From assembly GCA_029255685.2 (NCBI GenBank), contig CM055318.2:18109001-18173000 (forward strand): 64,000 nucleotides of DNA, read 5' to 3'. A program made the position numbers and the translations under genes. This stretch comes from Silene conica (lineage: Eukaryota; Streptophyta; Magnoliopsida; Caryophyllales; Caryophyllaceae). How positions within the stretch are numbered: position 1 is the stretch's first letter; each line of letters opens with the position of its first letter. This document shows, one piece after another, positions 48,865 through 60,495 of this stretch. Below the pieces are notes generated by a model. It was not told the origin of the DNA and did not search any database. It saw nothing but the letters and a program-made list of their open reading frames with translations.

Positions 48865-49674
48865 CAAATGAATGTATAATGTTTGATTATTATTTTTTTT
48901 TCTTTTTTTTTTAGAATGATAAATTTCTCCGGTGTAAAAAACTTAAAACATACTTTTTAATTAAATTAGAGGGCTTTTTATCTTAATATTTTATTTTTTA
49001 TAAATCATATTTTTTAATAATAGCATAGGTATGTGGTTTAATAAATGTTAGTCTTAATATATCATCTATATCAATTTGTCAAAAATCCTAAATTTTAAAT
49101 TTTGCAAAAATGATAAATTAAGTTAAATAGTAGGCTACTAAAATGGTGAGGGAAAACAAAAAAAACCATCGTATTAAATGAAATAAATAAAAGTTAAATA
49201 AATATGTAGATTAATAACTAAAATTAGGAAAGGAAAATAAATAGTTTGTATTAATTTATGTTTGTGATTGCAACTAACATTTTTTTATCCTTTTGTATTT
49301 ATAAGCATGTGACACATGCTTTTAGATATATATGACTTTTTAATAACACGTGACATAGTAATATATTTATTATTGTCTTTTTAAAAACGATGCTCAAAAC
49401 TCATAAACCATAATAGATATTTATGTCTATCTTAAATTTTATAATAATGGAAAAAAGCTCAAAAGTCATAAAATGTATCCTCAATTGTTGATATTTTTTT
49501 GATCGAGACAAAATTTGTAAGCAATATTTTTTCCTATCTATATCGTCAATAGAATTATATGTCACTAATATGTCTTATTTATTTATTCACTTCAAGTTTA
49601 AGTGTATTAAAATTTTAAATTATTAAATAATCTACTTATTTTTGTATGTAAGGCCTTCTTCTTTTGGAGTAAAA

Positions 49675-49868
49675 CTTAACTGAACTGAACTTGTAGGATC
49701 TGAACTGAGCTTATAGGAAATGAACTGAACTTATAGGAACTGAACTGAACTGAACTTATAGAAACTGAACTGAACTTATAGGATATGAACTGAACTGAAC
49801 TTATAGGATCTGAACTGAACTGAACTTATAAGATATGAACTGAACTGGATTTATAAGATCCGAACTTA
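49675..49868. repeat. Left subterminal minisatellite of the Harbinger element
   Basis: About ten copies of an 18-23 bp unit built on CTGAACTGAACTTATAGGA. The mirror position at the right end holds the same unit in the same orientation. Subterminal arrays commonly serve as transposase-binding sites. Confidence 0.9.
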
Positions 49869-49898
49869 ATTAACTTAATTTAATTTAAGTTAACTATT

Positions 49899-50972
49899 TT
49901 TTTTTTGCAAGAGAATATTACTCATATATTTCCCTCTGAAAACGAAGTTACATGAGTTTTCTTACAAAAGGAATAACCCCTAGTCAGTAAAACTGATGAA
50001 TACATTCTATAGGACAACTTCTACTCTTAATCCCCTATATATTTAAATGTTGATGACTTCAATATTCATCGTTGAATGTGCCTCTCTCAGGTAAGTGTAT
50101 ACTGTTGATGTGCAGATTTCCTTGGCCAGACATTGCGGAGTTCTTTCCTGTCCTTCAAATAGTCTGAAGTTCCTTCCAGACCAGATTGTTGCCACCAGGC
50201 TGCCTATGCTACTTGTGATCCAATTTTGTTTCCAGTGCCTTCTTTTCGACTTCTGAGTTGTCCAATGGAGAATGTTCAGAATGTTGTTACCTATATGAGG
50301 AATCCCAAGCCACTTCCAAGTTTTGAGTAGAACTTCTCTAGCATAGGAGCATTTAAAGAATAGATGTTTGCTGCTCTCTGCTGCAGATTTGCACAGGGTA
50401 CATCTATTTACAATGTGCAGATAACTAAGTCTACTCTGATTAGTTGTTGCTAGCTTGTTTTGCAAAGCAAGCATTGTTATTATCTTGTGTCTTGGCAACA
50501 TCTTCCCTCTCTGCAAGCCTATATATTCAGGCTGAATGGGATATTTTTTCCTTAATCCTTCATGGGCTTCCTTGACTGAGAAATTATTTCTCTTAATACA
50601 TTTCTGGATAAATTGCTGAACTGTCTGGGAATTCCCTAGTCCCAGCACACAAAAGTCCTTTGCTTTGAGGATACCTCTAATGTTGTTAGAGTAATGATCT
50701 TTCATTTGGATTTCCCAGATGGAGTTACTTTTGAGAATGTTGTGCCTCATCCAAGCACTCCATATGTTAGCCACATTTTTGTCCAGATACCACATCCTTT
50801 TCAACAAAGAAGCATAATTCTAGCTTTTTGTGTCTCTGATCTGAAATCCTCCTTCTGCCCAAGGAGAACAAACATTTTGCCAGTCCTTCAAGATGAGCTT
50901 GTGCTGCACTGTTTCATATCCCCAGAACAACTCCCTACACAACCTTTGTATTTTTTGGTGAATGTTGGAAGG
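49899..50972 (-). mobile_element. 5'-truncated LINE (L1 type) inside the Harbinger element
   Basis: Bounded by a perfect 17-bp target duplication AATTTAAGTTAACTATT (49882-49898, 50973-50989). The tail is a run of T on the plus strand at 49899, i.e. poly(A) on the minus strand. Truncation at the 5' side is usual for LINEs. Confidence 0.93.
50043..50972 (-). pseudogene. LINE reverse transcriptase C-terminus with zf-RVT domain
   Basis: The readable frame (254 residues from 50807, continuing upstream as ELFWGYETVQHKLILKDW and GGFQIRDTKS, then a TAG near 50815) is the C-terminal part of a plant L1-type pol. LLKRMWYLDKNVANIWSAWM precedes the zinc-binding region, where CTLCKSAAESSKHLFFKC gives C-x2-C...H-x4-C, ending IWSGRNFRLF. 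The RT core is missing through 5' truncation, and one stop interrupts the remnant. Non-functional on its own. Confidence 0.88.
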
Positions 50973-51043
50973 AATTTAAGTTAACTATTATTATTATTTT
51001 TTTTTAATTAAACCGGGAGCTTTTATTAAAAATACTTGAGAAA

Positions 51044-54000
51044 TTACATGAAATTTGTGGGCACCCGCGAAACTAGCTGGGCGCCCACTCCCTTAGCAAT
51101 AGTAAAACTAAGGCGAGAAAAAATAAAAGCAGCGCTCCGCGATCCGGCATCCTGGGACACAGAAAACTTCTGAATCCGCTTGAGCAAGGAAACAGCATCC
51201 TCCCCTAATTCCCCCAAAGAAGAGAAGGAGAAAGGCAAGAAGCCATAACCATGCCCCGCGCACAAGTCCCTGTACTTGGCGCACTTCCTCCTAGCCGCAT
51301 CAACCACCACCCCTCCTGGCACAAAATCAGCCATGCCCGACTGAGTCAAAGGAGAGGACCCAACCAAATCAACACAAACATCGCGTCCCCTGTCCCAAGA
51401 ATAGATCAGCAAATCAGCAGGCCGCAAAGTTCCCCTCGCATCATCGATCAACCCAATATCCACCTCTCGACCAGCAGAGATCCCTGACCGGTAGCAAATA
51501 TCCAAAAGAGTATCACGAACAAGGTTATGCCGATGTTTGACACCAACAGCACTAACGCAAGAGACAGCATGGTCCCCGAAGATATCGCCATCAAAAACCC
51601 GGGAGCAAGCCGAACAAGGCAAGGACACCGGAAACAGCGGAACCCCCAAACGATAGCTGAGCACGCACCGGTAAGTCCTACTGTTCATAGTCTGCCCCAA
51701 ACCGGAAATAGGAACCACACGCAACCAATCAGATGAGTGACCTTCCAGCTGGGACTTCCAAAGCGCAACCTGACGAGGGGTCAACGAGAAAACCGACTCC
51801 GCAGAAGCAACAACCGTCGTGAAATAAACGTCTGCCAATTTCTTCATAAGTTTGGTGGCAGCGATCTCACTAGGGTTGCGCAGAAAGTCAGAACCCGAAA
51901 CCGAAGAAAAAGCATCCATAGCTGACTGAAAAGATGGTCCGGGGTCGTGGACACCCGAAACCTGAAGGAGCCTGTTCTGCAGATCCACAGACTGCAACCG
52001 AGAAGCCAGGAAAGCATAGTGCAGAACGTCACTGGCAGCGTACACACCAAGCCCACCAAAGGAGAAGGGGAGGGTGGCAAGCCGCCATTGCCAGTCACCA
52101 AAACCCGGTCCTGAAGCAGTGACAATACGCTCTAGATGAGAACGCAAAGCCGCGTCAAAAATAGGCGCAGCGGAACCGAAAGCATCAGGTGAACAAGTAC
52201 GCAAAGCGAAGTAAAGCTTCGAGATACCAGTACATGCCCGGAGAAGAAGAAGCTCACATTGCGGATCATCAATCAGAGAGACGGAGTCCATGAGCCCAAT
52301 AGTCCGTGCCACTCTCCCCATGACAACCTCACTGCGAAAATCTGGACACACACTCACCGGGCCACCAAGGACCTGGACACCGCGCAAAGGGCGAGCAATA
52401 TCAGAAGGAAAAACACCCAAAACCCGGCTGCGGGGGTCTTCAGAAGGCCAAAATACCTCGGTCTTGCCAATATTAAGATGGAGACCCGATCGCAGCCCAT
52501 CCTCCATAATAGCCTCCAAAACCTTCCCCACAACCACAGTATCCCCGACAATAATGCCATCATCCAAATACCAAGCCTGTAAACTCAAGTCGAAAGAGTC
52601 ACGGATCTTACAAGCCAAAGGATGTAAGACCAGCGAAAAGAGCAAAGGGCCCAAAGGATCACCCTGCTGAACACCCTGACAAGACCATAAGCTATGCTCT
52701 CCATAAAATAAACGAGCAGGTCGGGAATAGCAAAACTCCACCCAACAAGAAAGAGCGGGACATCGACTACGCACATCACGCAACATGACCTCCCTATCAA
52801 CCATGTTAAAAGCGTTCTGAAAATCAACCAACAGCATAGAAAGACCCACTTCATTACCCCGACTCTCAACCAACCGGTTCAAGGCATGCAGGATAGCCTC
52901 TCCCCCACCAGAAACATCAACCCCAAACTGAAGCCCATCAAAATAACCACTCAAGGATGGACCAATAAAAAAAGCACCCACCTTGGAGACAAGGCGCCTC
53001 CAAATCGTACCCACGGCAATAGGCCGGATACCACCACCCGGCTTAACAAGCGGGGTCAGCGGCGCACTGGCGATGTACTCACTAAGAACCAGCGGACACC
53101 GGCCCTCAAGGAAGAGATTAACCACCCCAGTGATAGAAGCCAGTAACTCATCGGAAACGGCAGCAGCAACACCACTCAAACAATCCAGAAGATGCTGAGC
53201 ACGAAAACCATCCCTCCCACAAGAAGTACCACGCGGAAACCCCTGAATCATACCCAGGACAGCCGAGACGGAGGCAACAAGAGGAGGATGGCCCGCAGGT
53301 TGAGAAGGCAAAATAGGTGAAGGACAATGGGGTGCTTATCCGCCAAAGCCACAAGGGTAGCCGTATTGTAAGGGGCAACACCAGAAGATGATAGCACTCG
53401 AACAGCAGCAGTGTAATGACCATCAGAAATCTTCCTCCTACACTGCTTAACATTAGCCTCACCCAGGTCAAGCTCCTCATCAAACCGAAAAGAAGGGGGA
53501 GACGCAGCTAAGGTATCCCGAAGAACCTGCAACATGCCACCAGGCACACCCCAAGAACAAACGGCACGAGAGATGCTCTCCTCCTGCCGCTGACGCCGGA
53601 TAGCGGCACGACACTCACGACTACTCCGCGGAGAGAAAGTCTTGAGAATACAAATGGGTAAAACAAGCAAGGCAACCCAGGAGGAGAGGTCCGAAGGAGA
53701 ACGAATCACAGCATCAAGGGCCCCTTTAAGAACCCTCGAGAACCCCAGACGACAACGAGGTGGGATAGACTTCACGGTTCGCAAACCCTTAGACAACAAC
53801 CGATCAAGAGAAGTAACTGAGAACCCACCCCCAACCACATCATCAGCACCATCAGAATCCAAGGGCAGGTCGGGATCAGACGGCCTAGGAAACCCATAAA
53901 GAACGAAAGAGACAACTCCATCCCCCGAATCTGGTGCCGCAATAACAGACCCATCCCCATGCAGACAACGCTTACTATGAGTATGCGTTCTAAAGCAAAC

Positions 54001-54249
54001 CCCGCACAACCAAACACCCATACGACTAAAGGTAGTCTCAGCCTCGACAAAAATAGATAAAGAAGTAAGAGATTGTCGAGTAATAACCTGAGCATCGCCG
54101 GTACAGTGCCGATCACGCAGATGAGTGAGCATGGGAGCCTTTCGTAGACCATTACCGCGACCATCCTGACAGCCAGAAAGTCCCACAAAAGGACAATGGA
54201 ACCGAGCGACATCCGTCATAACATCAACGTAACAAACCCCGAAAAACAA
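51044..54249 (-). pseudogene. Reverse transcriptase with N-terminal zinc finger and probable restriction-like endonuclease, one frameshift
   Basis: Two frames join at a single-base slip in the G run at 53329-53332. The N-part (54249 to about 53330) has a zinc-finger-like stretch FHCPFVGLSGC to THLRDRHC. The C-part (755 residues, ending 51044) has RT motif A as LLVDFQNAFN (catalytic Asp163), motif B as QGVQQGDPLGPLLF, and motif C as YLDDG (Asp250, Asp251). Then come a CCHC-like knuckle CSACSRVFDGDIFGDHAVSC (566-585), HRHN, and PADLL...CVDL (631-649), which I read as a PD-(D/E)xK nuclease. The layout recalls R2-type non-LTR elements. Similar proteins are, from memory, annotated in many plants as RT domain-containing. 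It is much GC-richer than its surroundings. Confidence 0.85.
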
Positions 54250-55014
54250 AACAAAAAAGCCCCACCCTCACAACACTTCCACCACCCCCGACGACGACGT
54301 GAGGTCTGGTGTCGGAGTATGATGTCGGTGACGTACCCGGAGACCACCAACGGCAAACCGAACCGATGACAGAACCCGCGCGCTCGCTCAAAAAGGCTGA
54401 AAAACCAACGCTCCCTCTTCCCCACCTCCACCAGCGTCAACCAGGGCACACACTCCACCTTCACCGGTGACAACCGCTGCCAAAATATCGTCGCCGCAAA
54501 CCACTGGCAGCAACAGACCAAACCGCACAAAACCCTTCGAAGACGCCAATCTGAGACCACCCGAAATCAACACCTCAGCACTCGCCGGCGTTGGGAGATG
54601 TCGAACAAACTCGCCGGTGTCGTATGGCCACCGCTGGTGGTCGGAACTGGCGACGGTAACCCTGAAAAAAAAAACGCAACCCTAAAACTTCGCTGCTCTC
54701 GCCGCGGAAACCACCTGACAACACACCGCAGCACTCGCCGGCGTTGGGGGATACTCGCCTTTGTCGTCTGGACACCGCTGGTGGGCCGAACCGGCGACGG
54801 CAACCCGCGAAAAAGGCAACCCTAAAAGGTTCGCTGCTCTCTCCTCCCTTTCACTCGCCACCCAAAACCACCACCGCTGAAGTCACCGGCGTTAGGAGAA
54901 GCCAATGAGATGATCGTCGGCGACGTCTAGGCCCCAGAACCGGTGATGGCAGGCAACACGCAGGGAGAAAAAGCCCTAATGGCAGTTATCGTACTCTCCG
55001 CCCTCTCTCCTCTC
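54250..55014 (-). other. GC-rich 5' region of the RT element with tandem duplication
   Basis: A tandem duplication of about 140 bp (54581-54720 and 54727-54850) shares CACTCGCCGGCGTTGGG, GGCCACCGCTGGTGG-like and GGCGACGG segments. Open frames here are by-products of high GC. Probably the 5' leader or promoter of the element. Confidence 0.65.

Positions 55015-55062
<48 letters not shown>
55015..55062. repeat. (TTA)16 microsatellite
   Basis: Sixteen uninterrupted TTA/TAT units at the 5' border of the RT element. A shorter ATT run (50986-50998) stands at its 3' border, so the element may sit in a pre-existing TTA array, or the short run may be its tail. Confidence 0.97.
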
Positions 55063-55378
55063 GCAAGAGAAGGCATTGATAAAAGGTGGTCTAAAACACA
55101 AGGTAATATAAAATATTTTCCACTTTATATATAATGGTTTGTTCATAGTTCATACATTATACTACGGTTACGTTACGATAAAAAATAATCCACATATTAC
55201 AATATTTTATAACCATTTATTTCCATATAATCATAATCCTCATCTACTTCATCTTCATTATCATTATCATTGTCCACAAAGAATCCATAGCCTCGCCAAA
55301 TATTTTTGACTATGTTGCTTCGTACCTTATACACGGTCATCTTCCGCTTTTATCAACCATGCCCGAATCTAATGTTCC

Positions 55379-55684
55379 TTAAATGTTCATATCATGTTGT
55401 ATAATTTCAAAAGCATGCATTCTTATAGAATTATGGAGGGTGAATGTAGAAACAATGATCGATATTTGATACTTATAAGATATTTGGGGCATGATTTTTA
55501 AACCCTTCCATCTTTTCTTTAATTGACCAAATGTCATTTCAACTTTCATTCTCGATGATGAATGTCTATAGTTGAAGTATTCTATCATTCCTTCAGGCGG
55601 TCTATGCTTGTATTCGGGCATATGGCATTTGGGTGAGTGTGTATAAGATCGTTTGGTATTAATGAGATTATAAAAAGGGTACAA
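55379..55684 (-). pseudogene. Harbinger DDE transposase fragment
   Basis: About 100 residues: MPEYKHRPPEGMIEYFNYRH, then SSRMKVEMTFGQLKKRWKGL, KIMPQISYKYQISIIVSTFT and LHNSIRMHAF. This is the C-terminal end of the DDE_Tnp_4/HARBI1-like nuclease (the family's VERxFGxLKxRF and LHNFIR motifs). The rest of the catalytic domain and the Myb-like second protein are missing. Confidence 0.88.
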
Positions 55685-55797
55685 TTATTAATAATTTGTT
55701 ATTTTTATAACGTGTATTGAATAATTAAAGCGAAATGTTTTTTTATCGGTTGTTAAAATAATAGTTCGTATATAACTTTTTTGAATTGAGTTTATAT

Positions 55798-55992
55798 AAA
55801 CTGAACTTATAGGAACTGAACTGAACTGAACTTATAGGAACTGAACTGAACTTATAGGAATTGAACTTAACTGAACTGAACTTATAGGAGCTGAACTGAA
55901 CTTATAGAAACTGAAATCAATTGAACTTATAGGATTTAAACTGAACTGAACTGAACTGAACTGAACTGAACTTTATAGGATCTGAAGTGAAC
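55798..55992. repeat. Right subterminal minisatellite of the Harbinger element
   Basis: About nine copies of the CTGAACTTATAGGAACTGAA unit, including a run of five CTGAA-type 5-mers at 55940-55970. Confidence 0.9.
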
Positions 55993-57910
55993 TTAAATTA
56001 AGTTACTTGAAGTCCAAAAGAACAGGGCCTAAGTTCCAATATTGGGCTATGAAATTTTCATCACATTTTCAAACTTCATCGTACACGTTTGTTTTGTTCA
56101 AATTTAATGACTATCAAGATTTGTGGTATTAAGATACTTAGTCTGGTCTTTTTATAATATTGCATAAATAAATGGATAACCAAGTTGATATTTTACAATA
56201 TTGTATAAATAAATGAATAATCTAGTAAGCATTATAGATGAATTATGTATTAACAAATATAAAGATGACATGTGGATTAAAATTAAATGCTTTAAGTAGC
56301 CTTTTAACTATATTGTAGCCTTGTAGGCATAAAATTTAGCCATTATTTATGTCAATAAAATTTATTTTGTCCAACTTGTTAATATGATTGAGATCCTTAC
56401 AACCCCAATTTCATTCTATGAGAGCTATTTTTCAAAGGGAAAATGATGAATAAAAAAATAACACATACAAAAATAAAACATACATTTTAAAGTTTATACA
56501 ATACTATTTTTTTTCACAAATTCTTATTTGTGACGGAGCTACCCGTCGCAAGCTTGCGACGGGCCAAATACGTACCAGTTTTTGCAAAATGGAGCTCGGT
56601 CAAGCATTAATTGTGAGTTGATTTGTTGCAGTTCATTGGGGTTGGTGTGCACTTTATTTTATTTTTTAATTGTTTCTTGTTGTACTCTATGTGACTTGTA
56701 TGTGTATATTTTAATGATTTGTTGACAAATCATTAATTACGCAAAACACAAACTCATGCATGCTTCCACCATTCTTTAACATTTGTTCAGTATTTCTTCA
56801 CCATTTTCACTATTCTTTCTCTTTAATATTTCACTATTCATCAAAGGTTATTGTCATTGTTTATCAAATATTGTTTGTGTATATCAAATGTTGTAAAATG
56901 CACATCTCCTTTATTTTTGATTAGTTGTTGTTTGGTTTTCTATTACTTTTCTCATACATCATAACTATATTGTTGTGTATATTGCAAAAAAATATTGCTA
57001 TTGTTAAAGGTAAAAAAATCATTTATTAGTTGGGTTTATTGTCATAATGAATTGAAATAATTCACATGTTAAAAAAATATGAAATATGTTATTTTCTACA
57101 ATATTACATCGATTTTCTGGGTTTTTTATAATTAGTTTTTTTGTTGATTTAATGTGTTTATAAGTTATGGTGTTCTTAGTATATTAAGTTAGTGAAGATG
57201 AACTGTTCATATTCATCATGCAACCGATTTCTGGGTTTTTTAATAATTGGTGATTGTGTTTATAGTTGTGTTTGAAGATTTGTTACATAAAACTATATTC
57301 ACAATTTTCGGATATTGTTCTATGTGCTAAATAATTATTTATTCTTCTCTTATTAATTGATATGTTGTCTTTCTTATTTTTTTAATACAACTTTGTTGTT
57401 TGTTTTGTGTTGTTGATTTTCTGTGTTTAAAAGTTATGGTGTTCTTCATAATTTATTAAGTAAATGAAGATGAACTATTCATATTGATGATGCTGGGAAT
57501 TCAAGGGGTTGTCAGGAAAATGTTGTTGTTTTTTGCCTTGATGTCACCTTGTCACAAATAGGAAGTGAATTTGTACAATACCAACTCTTATATGTGTTTT
57601 GTATATTGCAAGTAATTGTTGATACTTTTGATGCTATTGTTGCCCTGTAATATCTTAGTTTATTTGGTTGATGAAGATGAAGTGATCATAATGATGATAC
57701 TAGGAATTCAGGTAAATGTCAGAAAAATGTTTTCATTTTTAGCTTTGATGTGACCCTGTCAAAAATATGAGATGAATTGGTACGTTACCAACTCATTATA
57801 TGTGTGTATGTTGCAACCAAATCATTTGACTGTCATAAGTTGTTTGTAGATGTGTAGTAATTGTGGATAGTTTTGTGACTAATGTAACCCTGTAATTTTT
57901 CTGCTACACA

Positions 57911-58171
57911 GATTTTTCATGCATGTTTATTGGAAGGGAAGCTGATAAGTGGGAAGAGGTATGTGAGATGTACCGTAAGCACTCGCAGACGGTTGGGTTC
58001 AGTGTCAGGAAACGAACATCTCGTAGGGTGAATGAGGCTGGTTCTCCGGTAGTTAAGCGATATTTGGTGTGCTCGTGCGAAAGAGTGCATGGTAATGGTA
58101 GTCGTCGAGTTGAAATTGGGTTACCACATGTTGGTAATGACCAATTAAGGAGGGCAGCAGTAACTCGATAA
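57911..58171 (+). pseudogene. FAR1-type DNA-binding domain, truncated
   Basis: After a plausible AG acceptor at 57909-57910 the frame reads FIGREADKWEEVCEMYRKHS, then QTVGFSVRKRTSRRVNEAGS and VVKRYLVCSCERVHG: the first two thirds of the FAR1 DNA-binding domain of FHY3/FAR1 and MULE transposases. It lacks the C-terminal Cys/His zinc ligands and runs into a stop at the start of a tandem repeat. No MULE catalytic domain follows. Confidence 0.85.
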
Positions 58172-59040
58172 TGTTTGTTGCAGTCACCCATAACATAATA
58201 CAGAAACATAACTACAAAGTACGAATAACATTTATTTATAATAGATACAGTAATGTACGACATATTAACAAGAACATCATTATTCAAATAACTTGGCAAC
58301 ATAAAACAGGGAAAACATGTATGCAATTTTAACTATAATGTACAAATACAAACAATTCAAAACATAACAAACGAATATGGAAACAATTACGGAAAACAAA
58401 ATATACAAAATATTTTAAACATTGTAGCAATATAACACATAATAAAACAAAATGAAAACAATTATCAACAAGTAAATGTAGCTACCTAACACGATAATGT
58501 TTACTGCAATAACCCATAACATAATACAGAAATATGACAACGAAGTAGGAATAATATTTATTTACAATAGATACAATAATGTACGACATATTAACAAAAG
58601 CATCATTATCCAAATAACTTTGTAACATAAAACAGAAAAAAGAATATGCACAATTTTAATAACAATGAAGACATAAAAACAATATAAAACATAATACAAG
58701 AATATGGAAACAACTAGGAAAAACAAAATGTACATAACGTATTCGATAATGTTAACCGCATACACCCTTGAAATAATACACAAATATGACGACAAAGAAG
58801 AAAAAACAGTTGTTTACAAAAGAAACAATAATGTAGGACAATATTAACAAAGTCATCATTATTCAAATAACTTGGTAACATAAAACAGGGAAACAATGTA
58901 CACAATTATAATAACAATGAAAACTTAAAAACAATATAAAACATAATACAAGATTATGGAACCAACTATTACAAACAAAATGTACATAGCCTATCCGATA
59001 ATGTTAACAACAGACACCCATTACATAATACAAAAATATG
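58170..59040. repeat. Four imperfect tandem repeats inside the MULE
   Basis: Units begin with CGATAATGTT at about 58170, 58491, 58744 and 58998, spaced 321, 253 and 254 bp. Shared phrases include ATGTACGACATATTAACAA and TAACATAAAACAG. Confidence 0.85.
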
Positions 59041-59051
59041 ACGACAATAAC

Positions 59052-60495
59052 TTATGAACCAAGAAACATGCCTTCTTCATCAGCGTCCTCATCCCCTTCA
59101 TCAACGTCTTCCTCAGACTCCGCATGCTCATCGTCTTCCTGCACGGCCTGAGCTTTTCCTTTCCCCTTACTTGTGTTTGGGACATTAAATGTCACCTTCT
59201 TATTTCTCTCAGTCTGTTTAGCAACGCTTTTGTCTTCTGCCACTCCATGGACGAACACTTCGGCGACCGCAGCCTTTCCTCTTCCCCTTCCTGCCATTTT
59301 TTTCTTCGCTGGGGTATGTGTTTCCCCAACCACTTCAATTGTTATGACATTTATTGTTCCTACGAGTTCAATATCATGTCAAAATTAGAAAAACAATTAA
59401 ATACATATGTTCACAATAGATATAATGATAGATATAATGATGCTACATGTTTTATATCCATTTTCAAACACACGACAAATAAGAAACAAATGGATACAAA
59501 GTACAAAACAAAATATGTTAACAGCATCTACAACAATGTAATGAATCCAACATAATTGATAACAGTAACATGTCAACTCTTTCAAATGAAAATAATTTAA
59601 ACTAATTGTAACATAATGTATAACCAGTGTAGGGGAACAAAATATGAAAAAGGTAACCACAAATTAGTATGAACATATGTACACAACAAATCAAATAATG
59701 TAATGCATGTTACATAATCACCAATGCAGACAACATATCAACATCTACAAACTTTATCAAACAGAACATGATATGTTAACAACATCTACAACAATGTAAG
59801 ACATCTAACATAATGGTTAACAATAACAACATGTCAACACACTTCAAATAAAGATAATGTAAACTATTTGTAACATAATGTGTACACCAGTATACGAGAA
59901 TAAAATATGGAAAGGTAACCACAATTAGTATGAGCATATGTAGACAACAAATCAAATAATGTACTGCATGTTACATAATCACCAATGCAGACAACATATG
60001 AACATCTACAAACTTTATCCAACCAGTTAGCATGTAACCAAAAGAAAATTGTTACAGGGTCACAAATTCACAGAAAATAACATCTCCCTCAACAATCAAG
60101 TGTTCAAAATACATTATCAGAATAACTAACAACATTTTTCAGAATATGATTTAAGAAAACTACCAACATTTTCCTGACACCAAAGAACGTAAAATCTGAC
60201 ATTTTACGATGTAAGAACATTGAAGATCTTCAAACAAAACCAGATAAAACCAAAAAACCCAGAAACCCACATAATAAACCCAGAAAGCCACATAAATAAA
60301 CCCAGAAACCCAGAAAGCCACATAAATAAACCCTAAAAATCCAGAAACCCACATAAATAACTACAATAAAACCACATAAATAACTATCAACAAATTACTA
60401 AAAACACACTTAAAAGAATCAAATATGTGCATACCTTCATCATTGTTAGTCGCCTTCTTCACCAACCCGCGTCTCGCATTCTGCTTTGTAACCAT
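59052..60495 (-). CDS. Predicted two-exon small protein, acidic C-terminus, function unknown
   Basis: Exon 1 (60495-60435) starts MVTKQNARRGLVKKATNNDE and ends in GTATGC; exon 2 (59359-59052) follows a GTAG acceptor. Phase matches, giving 122 residues. The N-terminal third is basic; the middle holds KKKMAGRGRGKAA and NKKVTFNVPNTSKGKGKA; the last 30 residues are almost all Asp/Glu (from EDDEHAESEEDVDE). The charge pattern suggests a nuclear or nucleic-acid-associated protein, but I recognise no domain. Its 1.1-kb intron holds tandem repeats. Lying inside a MULE, antisense to the FAR1 fragment, it could be a captured gene piece, an accessory MULE gene or a chance model. Confidence 0.45.
59519..60010. 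repeat. Two tandem copies of about 260 bp inside the MULE
   Basis: Copies start near 59519 and 59779 (ACAACATCTACAACAATGTA) and share TGCATGTTACATAATCACC and TGCAGACAACATAT. Confidence 0.85.
60240..60370. repeat. Short tandem repeat AAACCCAGAAAGCCACATAA
   Basis: Five to six imperfect copies of a 19-27 bp unit, upstream of the small predicted exon 2 and within its intron. Confidence 0.8.

Larger units (their letters stand above)
49652..56029 (-). mobile_element. PIF/Harbinger transposon, dead, with nested insertions
   Basis: Ends GGCCTTCTTCTTTTGGAGT and, from the right, GGCCCTGTTCTTTTGGACTT are inverted repeats. The 3-bp duplication TAA flanks both (49649-49651, 56030-56032). A DDE transposase fragment remains at 55379-55684. 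Subterminal arrays of CTGAACTGAACTTATAGGA-type units occupy both ends. The interior carries a LINE fragment and a reverse transcriptase element. Confidence 0.88.

Noticed and set aside
52259-53198. Plus-strand open frames of 62-126 codons
   Set aside because: Opposite-strand shadows of the GC-rich reverse transcriptase.
54375-54803. Minus and plus frames of 60-114 codons
   Set aside because: GC-rich tandem-repeat leader; the frames repeat with the duplication and show no domain.
58562-59660. Hydrophobic minus-strand frames
   Set aside because: Arise from AT-rich tandem repeats inside the MULE; resemblance to membrane proteins is compositional.
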